A stretch of 55,243 nucleotides of DNA, taken from NCBI GenBank assembly GCA_026987195.1, contig JALSNC010000069.1:1-55243 (forward strand), read 5' to 3'. Of the stretch, positions 27,474 through 33,829 are shown one piece after another. This DNA is from Desulfobulbaceae bacterium (GTDB lineage Bacteria > Desulfobacterota > Desulfobulbia > Desulfobulbales > Desulfobulbaceae). Under the pieces are notes generated by a model that was given only the letters and a program-made list of their open reading frames with translations, made no database searches and was not told the DNA's origin. The position numbers and the translations under genes are program-made. Every line of letters starts with the position of its first letter. Positions within the stretch are counted from its first letter, which is position 1.

Positions 27474-27682
27474 TCCGCCTCGTTGTTCCGCAGGGTCAGC
27501 GTGCCGCCCATGACCCGCAGGGCCACAGGATCATTGAGAGGTGCCCGCTGCTTGACGGTGATCTCGGTGCCCGGCACAAGGCCCATTTCGCGGATACGCC
27601 GTCCGAGCTCACCGCCCACCTTGACGGCGGTGATGGTTCCCTTCTGGTTGATGGCCATGGAACGGAGGTTGATACGGGGCAT
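27440..27682 (-). CDS. feoA: FeoA-domain protein
   Basis: An 80-residue protein with an SH3-like FeoA fold: GTITAVKVGGELGRRIREMGLVPGTEITVKQRAPLNDPVALRV. FeoA is the small cytoplasmic partner of the FeoB ferrous iron transporter. No feoB lies in this window, so the protein is either a stand-alone FeoA or acts with a distant FeoB. The start MPRINLRSM is supported by GGAAAG upstream. The gene overlaps the end of the amidohydrolase gene on the other strand. Expression is probably from a promoter between the gene and the type A element at 27728, but none was identified. Confidence 0.9.
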   Translation of the reverse strand: MPRINLRSMAINQKGTITAVKVGGELGRRIREMGLVPGTEITVKQRAPLNDPVALRVMGGTLTLRNNEADYIEVEVEPAK

Positions 27683-27727
27683 GGGAGCTTTCCTTGTTTT
27701 CTGGTTGTTGCCGTGATCCGATGGTCC

Positions 27728-27944
27728 GTAACCCCTCACGGGATGTCCAGCCATCGGTTTTTTCGATCACCATGATGCAAGCGCTCTCCGGTGCCGCAGA
27801 TCCGGAGTCTACGCTTACCTGTGCAGGCAGGCACGACCTAAGAGTTCGCCGCTATCGGCAACCACCCGAAAAGACCGGCACTTTTACGGCACGACCGTGC
27901 AACGAGGCAAGCGAAGAGTCTGTGCGGTTCCTGTGAGCGCTTAC
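27728..27944 (+). repeat. Type A element carrying a nested type B element with exact target duplication
   Basis: The outer element runs from GTAACCCCTCACGGGATGTCC to GTGAGCGCTTAC. At 27838-27887 it is split by a type B element (CTAAGAGTTCGCC … CACTTTTAC). GGCACGAC is repeated on both sides (27830-27837 and 27888-27895); it occurs once in uninterrupted type A copies. This is direct evidence that type B moves. No target duplication is seen for the outer copy. It fills the spacer upstream of the leu promoter. Confidence 0.92.
27838..27887 (+). repeat. Type B element (50 bp) nested in type A
   Basis: The 50-bp type B unit described in the enclosing entry. Its first base is C rather than G. It contains GCTATCGGCAACCACCCG and AAGACCGGCACTTTTAC. 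Confidence 0.9.
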
Positions 27945-28051
27945 TGCAGAGGTCGCACAGTTGGCTGCCTGAGGAAATGTTGCTGCAATACCCCATTCAG
28001 GGACGCAGGGCAATCTTTTTTCCTTCCCTGGCAGTTGGTTGATATTCTTTC

Positions 28052-28079
28052 TTGACAAACCGTGCTTCTGTCGTAAGAT
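28052..28079 (+). promoter_or_regulatory. Sigma-70 promoter for the leuA leader
   Basis: A perfect -35 TTGACA (28052-28057) and TAAGAT (28074-28079) are 16 bp apart. Transcription would begin near 28086, giving a leader of about 230 nt before leuA. This promoter faces the leader peptide and attenuator. Confidence 0.6.
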
Positions 28080-28154
28080 TGATTGCATGACCGGTGAGAT
28101 TGCCGGCCGTCCGCCACCGGCAGTGCGGTGGTATACCCCTGCGAGAAAGATCAA

Positions 28155-28238
28155 ATGCGTCGAACATATCTTCTCCTCGACCTGCTACTACTCGGACTGC
28201 ACAGAAAAACTGTGGCAGAGGGGGGAGTTTTGTCCTGA
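28155..28238 (+). CDS. leuL: Leucine-rich leader peptide of the leuA attenuator
   Basis: A 27-residue open frame starting MRRTYLLLDLLLLGLHRK and ending VLS then TGA. Eight of the ten codons from 6 to 15 are leucine codons, the sign of a ribosome-mediated attenuator. GAGAAAGA precedes the ATG. It is not homologous in sequence to the enteric leuL, but the symbol fits its role. It lies between the promoter at 28052 and the terminator at 28266-28302, with leuA 86 bp downstream. Stalling on leucine codons when charged tRNA-Leu is scarce would free the antiterminator. Confidence 0.88.
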   Translation: MRRTYLLLDLLLLGLHRKTVAEGGVLS

Positions 28239-28302
28239 CCGGAGCAGGGACACAAGATTCCAGTGAGCCACGGTTTTTCAAGGAAACCGTGGCTTTTTTT
28301 TT
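28197..28302 (+). promoter_or_regulatory. Transcription attenuator of leuA (alternative hairpins)
   Basis: Terminator: AGCCACGGTTT (28266-28276) pairs perfectly with AAACCGTGGCT (28284-28294), followed by nine T (28294-28302). Antiterminator: AAACTGTGGC (28207-28216) can pair with GCCACGGTTT (28267-28276), ten pairs with one G-U. Protector: CTGCACAG (28197-28204) can pair with CTGTGGCAG (28210-28218) with one bulge, hiding the antiterminator strand. The three mutually exclusive hairpins are the classical 1:2, 2:3 and 3:4 pairings. Confidence 0.88.
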
Positions 28303-28323
28303 GACCCGGAACGGGAGATGACC

Positions 28324-30027
28324 ATGGACAAGGAAAAACTGAAAAAATATCGCCCCTACCCGCGCATCGAGCTGCCGGACCGGACCTGGCCCGACAGGAC
28401 CATCGACCGGGCCCCGGCCTGGTGCAGCGTTGACCTGCGCGACGGCAACCAGGCCCTGATCCAGCCCATGAACCTGGAAGAGAAGCTGGAGATGTTCCAG
28501 CTGCTGCTCGATATCGGCTTCACCGAGATCGAGGTGGGGTTTCCGGCCGCCTCCCAGGTGGAATATGACTTTCTGCGTCTGCTCATCGATCGGGGCCTGA
28601 TCCCGGATGGTGTCCTGATCCAGGTCCTGACCCAGGCCCGGGAACCGCTGATCAGGCGGAGTTTCGAGTCCCTGCAGGGCGCGAAACGGGCAGTGATGCA
28701 TCTCTACAACTCCACCTCCACCCTGCAGCGGGAGGTGGTCTTCCGGATGAGCCGAAAGGAGATCATCGACCTTGCCGTGCGCGGTGCCAGGATCATCCGT
28801 GAGGAGGCGGCGCGCACCGACACCGATATCCGCTACGAGTATTCGCCCGAGTCCTTCACCGGCACTGAACTCGATTTTGCGCTTGAGATCTGCGAGGCGG
28901 TGATGGATGTCTGGGAGCCGACCCCGGAGCGGCCGGTGATCCTCAACCTGCCGGCCACCGTGGAGATGGCCACGCCCAACATCTATGCCGACCAGATCGA
29001 GTGGTTCTGCCGCCACCTGAAGAACCGGGACTGCGCCCTCATCAGCCTCCATGCCCACAACGACCGCGGCGCCGCGGTGGCGGCCACCGAGCTGGCCCTG
29101 ATGGCCGGCGCCGACCGCGTGGAGGGGACACTGTTCGGCAACGGTGAGCGGACCGGCAATGTCGATATCCTCACCCTGGCGCTCAACATGTTCTCCCAGG
29201 GCGTGGATCCGGGCCTGGATTTCTCCAACATCAACCGGGTGGTCAATGTCTATGAACGGTGTACCCGGATGAAGGTCCATCCCCGGCATCCCTATGCCGG
29301 TGAGCTGGTCTACACCGCTTTTTCCGGGTCGCACCAGGATGCGATCAACAAGGGCATGGAGGCCTTTGAGCAGTCGAAAGACGGTGTCTGGGCCGTACCC
29401 TACCTGCCCATCGACCCCGAGGACGTGGGGAGGACCTATGAGTCGATCATCCGCATCAACTCCCAGTCGGGTAAGGGCGGGGCCGCCTATATCATGGATC
29501 GCGAGTTCGGCTACAAGCTGCCGCGCGAGATGCTGCCCGGGTTCGGCCGGGCCATCCAGCGGGTCTCGGATGAGGTCATCGGTGAACTGCCGCCGGAGAA
29601 GATCTACGAGATCTTTGAACAGGAGTATCTCCTCAACGATGGCTGCTACAAGTTGAAGAGTTTCAATGTGCTGAAGCGTCACATCGACCAGGACGAGGAA
29701 CTCTCCACGGCCGAGATCGAGGCGGTGCTGGTCATGGACGATACGCAGCAGACCATGCACGCCGTGGGCAACGGGCCCCTGGATGCCTTCTGCAACGGCC
29801 TGCGCGAGACCCTGGGCCTGGAGTTCACCCTCCATGCCTACCATGAACATGCCCTGACCCGCGGCTCGTCTTCCCGGGCGGTGAGCTATATCGAGATCCT
29901 GGATGCCAACCAGGAGAGCTGGTGGGGGGCCGGCGTGGATACGGATATCATCGTCGCCTCCATCAAGGCCCTGCTCAGCGCCATGAACCGTCACTGCATG
30001 GCCCACCGGCAGGAGGAGGGACGATGA
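28324..30027 (+). CDS. leuA: 2-isopropylmalate synthase, long (LeuA type 2) form
   Basis: A 567-residue enzyme that condenses acetyl-CoA with 2-oxoisovalerate, the first committed step of leucine biosynthesis. Motifs are WCSVDLRDGNQALIQPM (catalytic Arg-Asp), EVGFPAAS, SLHAHNDRGAAVAATELALMAGADRVEGTLFGNGERTGNVDI, and a C-terminal allosteric domain. The length and N-terminal lead match the long LeuA form of actinobacteria and many delta-proteobacteria. I chose the second ATG because GGGAG lies 7 nt before it; an ATG two codons earlier is too close. Transcription is controlled by the leader described at 28155-28302. creA overlaps its stop codon. Confidence 0.96.
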   Translation: MDKEKLKKYRPYPRIELPDRTWPDRTIDRAPAWCSVDLRDGNQALIQPMNLEEKLEMFQLLLDIGFTEIEVGFPAASQVEYDFLRLLIDRGLIPDGVLIQVLTQAREPLIRRSFESLQGAKRAVMHLYNSTSTLQREVVFRMSRKEIIDLAVRGARIIREEAARTDTDIRYEYSPESFTGTELDFALEICEAVMDVWEPTPERPVILNLPATVEMATPNIYADQIEWFCRHLKNRDCALISLHAHNDRGAAVAATELALMAGADRVEGTLFGNGERTGNVDILTLALNMFSQGVDPGLDFSNINRVVNVYERCTRMKVHPRHPYAGELVYTAFSGSHQDAINKGMEAFEQSKDGVWAVPYLPIDPEDVGRTYESIIRINSQSGKGGAAYIMDREFGYKLPREMLPGFGRAIQRVSDEVIGELPPEKIYEIFEQEYLLNDGCYKLKSFNVLKRHIDQDEELSTAEIEAVLVMDDTQQTMHAVGNGPLDAFCNGLRETLGLEFTLHAYHEHALTRGSSSRAVSYIEILDANQESWWGAGVDTDIIVASIKALLSAMNRHCMAHRQEEGR

Positions 30028-30503
30028 GGTTTCCTGTAACCTGCTGTCTTGTCGTCCTCCTTCTCGCCGGGATGACGGTACGGGCCGAGGAGATCGGCAA
30101 GGTGAGCACCACCTTCAAGATGGTGGGCGCCAACGACAAGATCGTCATCGAGGCCTTTGATGACCCCGATATTGCCGGCGCCACCTGCTACGTCAGCCGT
30201 GCCAAGACCGGCGGCATCTCCGGTGCCCTGGGGCTGGCCGAAGACACGTCGGACGCCTCCCTGGCCTGCCGGCAGACAGGGCCCATCGTCCTCCCGCCCG
30301 AGGTGGCCTCGGGCCGGGAGGACGGCAAGCGGGTGTTCAGGAAATCGACCTCGCTGTTGTTCAAGAAGCTGCAGGTGGTCCGATTCTATGACCGCAAACG
30401 CCATACCCTGGTCTATCTCACCTACAGCGACAAGCTGGTGGACGGCTCGCCCAAGAATTCGGTGTCCGCCATCCCTATCCTGCCGTGGCCGGGAAACAGG
30501 TGA
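30024..30503 (+). CDS. creA: CreA-family periplasmic protein
   Basis: A 159-residue exported protein with a signal peptide (core at 5-15, VRA|E cleavage). The CreA family signature follows: GKVSTTFKMVGANDKIVIEAFDDPDIAGATCYVSRAKTGGISGALGLAEDTSDASLACRQTGPI, with two conserved cysteines. The family is widespread, but its role is not established. Its start overlaps the leuA stop as ATGA, so it is translationally coupled to leuA and under the leucine attenuator. This coupling with leuA is odd and may be neutral. The family assignment is good. Confidence 0.92.
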   Translation: MRFPVTCCLVVLLLAGMTVRAEEIGKVSTTFKMVGANDKIVIEAFDDPDIAGATCYVSRAKTGGISGALGLAEDTSDASLACRQTGPIVLPPEVASGREDGKRVFRKSTSLLFKKLQVVRFYDRKRHTLVYLTYSDKLVDGSPKNSVSAIPILPWPGNR

Positions 30504-30650
30504 GCATGGCGCTGGAGGCCCCGGACGGGTGACAGGCCGAAAGCGCCGGAAAGCAGGGAGGGGGCAGGACCAAAAAAGGCGTGTACACCTGAAAAATGGG
30601 CATACACGCCGATGGGCCCGGCAGGGCCCGGACCGTGGGGCCGGGACAGG

Positions 30651-30821
30651 CTACTTCTTGCTGACCACGCCCTCCATGGCAACGCATTCCTTGCAGAAAT
30701 GCTGGTTGGTCGAGGGACTCTGGCATCTGCTGCAGTACTTGCGGCCGCAACTTTTGCAGGTGGTGAGAGACGATGCCTTCCTGCCGCAGATGTCACAGGT
30801 CTTCTTGCTTTCCGCTGTCAT
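30651..30821 (-). CDS. Small zinc-finger protein (B-box-like)
   Basis: A 56-residue protein. The start MTAESKKT is preceded by AAGGAGGA. The chain is mostly Cys/His ligands: CDICGRKA, CKSCGRKYCSRCQ and HFCKEC, giving at least seven cysteines and a histidine. This resembles a treble-clef or B-box type two-zinc module. It is cytoplasmic. It is divergent from the TusA-like gene at 30904 with 82 bp between them, where both promoters must lie. It is not recognised as a named family, but the Cys pattern is unmistakable. Confidence 0.8.
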   Translation of the reverse strand: MTAESKKTCDICGRKASSLTTCKSCGRKYCSRCQSPSTNQHFCKECVAMEGVVSKK

Positions 30822-30903
30822 GGAGTCCTCCTTGCTGGATTTGTATTGACGTCCTGGCCGACTGGAAAAAGCATACCAGAAAAATTCGTCCAATCAAATC
30901 ATT

Positions 30904-31128
30904 ATGACCGGAAAAACAGCCCTGACCGATTATCGCGGCGACTGCTGAAAGGGATATAAGGACGTAAGGTTACGTCTGAAACGGATGGCACGCGGGGAGA
31001 AGTTCTCCTTTGTTGTCGATGCTGACATCGCCGGCCGCATGGACCGGGTGATCATGATCAACGACGGCAGGATCCTGGCAAAAGAGAGGAAGGAGGGGGG
31101 GACGGTCTACACGATCGTCCGGACCTGA
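30904..31128 (+). CDS. Candidate selenoprotein: TusA-like sulfur carrier with in-frame TGA (Sec15)
   Basis: Read through the TGA at 30946-30948, the frame gives 74 residues: MTGKTALTDYRGDC, U15, KGYKDVRLRLKRMARGEK and the rest to IVRT. Length and layout match TusA sulfur carriers: D-x-R-G, an active residue, then GE followed by a beta strand with VVDAD. Sec15 aligns with the catalytic Cys. A SECIS-like hairpin starts 12 nt after TGA (30961-30976). Without readthrough only a 47-residue piece from ATG 30985 remains, and it would lack the active site. The stop codon shares a base with the next ATG. The 5' ribosome site is weak. Sec insertion is inferred, not proven. Confidence 0.68.
30961..30976 (+). 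promoter_or_regulatory. SECIS-like hairpin after the in-frame TGA
   Basis: GACGTA (30961-30966) and TACGTC (30971-30976) form a perfect 6-bp stem around the tetraloop AGGT; a G-U pair can extend it. The loop begins 19 nt downstream of the TGA, within the range reported for bacterial SECIS elements. AGGU is also the start of the apical loop of the E. coli fdhF element. Confidence 0.62.
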
Positions 31129-31340
31129 TGGCAGATGGCCACGGCAGGCCCGCGGCCCTTGCACGCCTGCTCTCCCGTCTCATGGACTGGCTGCTGGTCC
31201 TGATAGGGGTGGTGTTGCTGTACTGGGCCTGCCTGGTGGTGGATGTGACGGTGGCCCGCTGGCTGATCGGAACGGCAGGCGTCCTGCTGGCCGGGGCAGG
31301 CCTCCTCTTCCGGTACCGCCACTGGCGGCGGCACCGGTGA
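31128..31340 (+). CDS. Small two-helix membrane protein
   Basis: A 70-residue protein with two hydrophobic segments, LLVLIGVVLLYWACLVV (about 22-38) and LIGTAGVLLAGAGLLF (about 45-60), and a basic C-terminal tail RYRHWRRHR. Its ATG shares the A of the preceding TGA stop (TGATG), so it is translationally coupled to the TusA-like gene. A membrane partner beside a TusA-like carrier recalls YeeE/YedE-TusA pairs, but this protein is far smaller, and its function is unknown. It is convergent with the Fe-S protein at 31350, 9 bp away. Confidence 0.7.
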   Translation: MADGHGRPAALARLLSRLMDWLLVLIGVVLLYWACLVVDVTVARWLIGTAGVLLAGAGLLFRYRHWRRHR

Positions 31341-31349
31341 GGAAGTATT

Positions 31350-32087
31350 CTACCAGGCCTGGTCGTGGATGATGGAGCCCTGGGTGGAGATCACCACCTG
31401 ACGGACCGGAAAGGAGGCGGAGGCGTCCTCATAGGCCCGCTTGATGATCTGGAGCATGGTGGAACAGCAGGGCACCTCCATGATCAGGATGGTCAGCGAC
31501 TTCAGGGTCCGGGCCTTGAAAATAGCGGTGAACCGGTCAACGTAGAGTTGCTGGTCATCGAACTTGGGACACCCCATCATCACCACCCGGCCACTGAGGA
31601 AGTCCTGCTGCAGGCCGGCATAGGCCACGGCCGTGCAGTCGGCCGCAACCAGGAGGTCGCAGTTTTCCAGGAAGGGCGCTGACTCGGGGATCAGCCGAAT
31701 CTGCACCGGCCAGTGGGAGAGGGCCGAGCCTGCCTGCGAGGTGGGCACATTGGCCGCCTGGCAGGGAGTGATCGGCTGCATGGTCCTGATCTGGGCCGAC
31801 GGACAGCCGCCACCTGCAGCCGCGCCGGCCTCTTCCTGCTTCTTGCGGGCCAGGAATTCTTCCACTGCCTCCTCGTCAAACTCCTCGGCCTCACGTTCGA
31901 CGATCTTCAGGGCGCCGGTGGGACAGGAGCCCAGGCAGGCACCGAGGCCGTCACAGAGCTTGTCCGCCACCAGTTTCGCCTTGCCGTCAATGATCTGCAG
32001 GGAACCCTCGGCACAGTCGGGCACACATTCACCACATCCGGTGCAGAGTTCCTCGTCGATCTCTATTATTTTTCTTACCACTTTCAT
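31350..32087 (-). CDS. Ferredoxin-domain iron-sulfur protein with a Cys-rich C-terminal domain
   Basis: A 245-residue protein. The N-terminal 65 residues form a dicluster ferredoxin: CTGCGECVPDCAEG and CDGLGACLGSCPTGA. In the second, the usual second Cys is replaced by leucine, so that site may hold a [3Fe-4S] cluster or another variant. A 40-residue acidic linker follows. The C-terminal half contains CDLLVAADCTAV, MMGCPKFDD and MEVPCCSTM, which look like further metal or cluster ligands. Proteins of this build are common in anaerobes and often annotated as 4Fe-4S ferredoxin; the partner is unknown. The HD-domain gene lies 56 bp upstream on the same strand. Confidence 0.85.
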   Translation of the reverse strand: MKVVRKIIEIDEELCTGCGECVPDCAEGSLQIIDGKAKLVADKLCDGLGACLGSCPTGALKIVEREAEEFDEEAVEEFLARKKQEEAGAAAGGGCPSAQIRTMQPITPCQAANVPTSQAGSALSHWPVQIRLIPESAPFLENCDLLVAADCTAVAYAGLQQDFLSGRVVMMGCPKFDDQQLYVDRFTAIFKARTLKSLTILIMEVPCCSTMLQIIKRAYEDASASFPVRQVVISTQGSIIHDQAW

Positions 32088-32143
32088 ATCATTGTCCTTG
32101 CTGATTTTGGGGTTGGCGATGCAGATTCATTGTGGACCGGTTG

Positions 32144-32893
32144 TCAGCCCTCTGCCCGAACGTACTTCTGCAGAGCCTTTCTCGCCTCCACCGGGCCAGT
32201 TGCGGTCAGGAAGGAGGAGGCCAGGACCTTCTCGAACTGGTCGGCCGTGGGCGGGCTCTCCTGGTACTTCTCGGCCAGGTTGACGATGAGGTCAGCATCA
32301 TAGAGAATCTTGAAATTGATGGTTTCCTGATCACGCGGCGAGTGATGATGGCCGATGATGTCGCAGACTTCGTCGATCAGGTCAGCCTCCGCCTTGAGTC
32401 CGGTGAGGATCTCGCGCGCCACCGGCGGGCCTTCCTGGTGCTGGTAGCGGGGCGATGCGGAATTGAACTTCCGTTCCGCCTCGCGGATGCCGATATCGTG
32501 CAGCAGGGCAGTGGCCATGACCACGGCCAGATCCACGTCTGTCTCCTGACGGGCGATCTCGCCGGCATACCTGGCCACCTCCTCGGCGTGCCGGATCCGG
32601 CGGGAATCGGAGCCGAAGTAGCGGCGCATGGCAATGGCCACCCGGTCCTTGAACAGGTCACCGCGGCTGGCCAGCAGCTCGGGGGGCATGGAGCCCAGAC
32701 ACTGCTCGGCATGGGGGCAGTAGGAGGCGCAGCCGAAGTCGAGCTTGGGGTTGAGCATCCGGTAGCCGCACTTGCGGCATTTCTGCTGTGCATCGTCCTT
32801 GAAGAATTCGACACTGTGCCCGCATTTCGGACACCTGGTCTCGAATACGTCGTCACCGCTCCAGTAGCGGCTGTCCTGTCCGGGGCATTGCAT
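32144..32893 (-). CDS. HD-domain phosphohydrolase with N-terminal zinc ribbon
   Basis: A 249-residue protein. The N-terminal part has Cys pairs CPKCG and CRKCG, forming a zinc ribbon, plus further cysteines in FGCASYCPHAEQC. The HD domain has RIRHAEEVARYA, ATALLHDIGI (the HD pair) and IIGHHHSPRD. This supplies the metal ligands of HD phosphohydrolases. The substrate may be a nucleotide or cyclic dinucleotide, but no family-specific motif decides it. The gene is 56 bp upstream of the Fe-S protein on the same strand and may be cotranscribed with it. Confidence 0.87.
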   Translation of the reverse strand: MQCPGQDSRYWSGDDVFETRCPKCGHSVEFFKDDAQQKCRKCGYRMLNPKLDFGCASYCPHAEQCLGSMPPELLASRGDLFKDRVAIAMRRYFGSDSRRIRHAEEVARYAGEIARQETDVDLAVVMATALLHDIGIREAERKFNSASPRYQHQEGPPVAREILTGLKAEADLIDEVCDIIGHHHSPRDQETINFKILYDADLIVNLAEKYQESPPTADQFEKVLASSFLTATGPVEARKALQKYVRAEG

Positions 32894-32925
32894 GGTCTTT
32901 GTCTCCTGTTTCCGGTTCAGCGCTC

Positions 32926-32975
32926 GTAAAAGTATCGGTAGTGAGAGGCTGTTACCGATAGCGATGAACTGTTAC
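32926..32975 (-). repeat. Type B element (50 bp) with near-perfect target duplication
   Basis: Read on the minus strand it begins GTAACAGTTCATCGCTATCG and ends CCGATACTTTTAC. CAGCGCTC (32918-32925) and AAGCGCTC (32976-32983) match at 7 of 8 bases. It lies just upstream of the HD-domain gene start. Confidence 0.85.
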
Positions 32976-33009
32976 AAGCGCTCAGGTCCATCCATGGAAG
33001 AGGCCGTGA

Positions 33010-33648
33010 TCAGCCGAGGACGTGCCTTTTCAGCTCTTCGATACCGACCCGTTCCATGAACCGGGCGCTGCGGGTCTTGTACTTGGCGGTCCTGAGGTAA
33101 TAGTTCAGTGTCCTTCTGATCAGGGCCACGGCTTCGTCGTCACCGAGTCCCTCGGCCACCAGGTCGCCGATCCTGGGACGGCCGGCGGCATTGCCGCCAA
33201 AGGTGAAGCGCCAGCCCTTCTTTTCCGCTGCCAGGCCCACGTCCCGCATCCAGGACTCGCAGCAGCACATCCGGCAGCCGGAGATCCCCACCTTGACCTT
33301 GTAGGGCAGGGGACCGTCGAGGACCAGTTCACCGATGGCCCGGGAAATCTCCAGGGTATCGCGGGTGCCATATCTGCACCACCGACTGCCCGGGCAGGCC
33401 TGGACATAATGGACCCTGTTCCTGGTATGGGGCAGTCCGTCGGGCAGGTTCAGCTCCTTTTTCAACTCGGCGAGTTTGTCCGGGGCAAGCCCCTGGAAGT
33501 AGAACCGCTGTGCCCCGGTCACCTTGACCATGGGAATCCCGTGCCTGCGGACGATATCGGTGATCCGTTCCAGGTCGGCAAGGGTCAGGGTTCCGGCATT
33601 GATTCCTGGCATGGGGCAGAATGTCTTGTGGTTTTCCTGTGTGGTCAT
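33010..33648 (-). CDS. Small siroheme sulfite/nitrite reductase-like protein
   Basis: A 212-residue protein with one ferredoxin-like half-domain and one siroheme/[4Fe-4S] domain. The cluster-binding cysteines are in ACPGSRWCRYG and GISGCRMCCCESW, and GGNAAGRPRIGD follows as in sulfite and nitrite reductases. Its size matches the small monomeric assimilatory-type sulfite reductases of Desulfovibrio (about 220 residues), not the two-subunit dissimilatory enzyme. The start MTTQENHKTF is preceded by GAAGG. It is downstream of hcp on the same strand with a 181-bp gap, so it may share control by HcpR, though it could reduce sulfite or nitrite. Confidence 0.85.
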   Translation of the reverse strand: MTTQENHKTFCPMPGINAGTLTLADLERITDIVRRHGIPMVKVTGAQRFYFQGLAPDKLAELKKELNLPDGLPHTRNRVHYVQACPGSRWCRYGTRDTLEISRAIGELVLDGPLPYKVKVGISGCRMCCCESWMRDVGLAAEKKGWRFTFGGNAAGRPRIGDLVAEGLGDDEAVALIRRTLNYYLRTAKYKTRSARFMERVGIEELKRHVLG

Positions 33649-33829
33649 GAATGTTACCTTCCGCCTGTCTGACCCGTTTCGGGCCGGCGGCAATGGTCTG
33701 TCCCCGGGAGCGGGCTGTCTCTGTCCGGACACCGGTGTCCCGGCGTCTATGCCCGGCCGGCCCGTGCTGACGGGCCGGCCGGGGTTCCATGCTTCCGCCC
33801 GGCCGGGACCGGGCAGGAAACAGCGGCTG

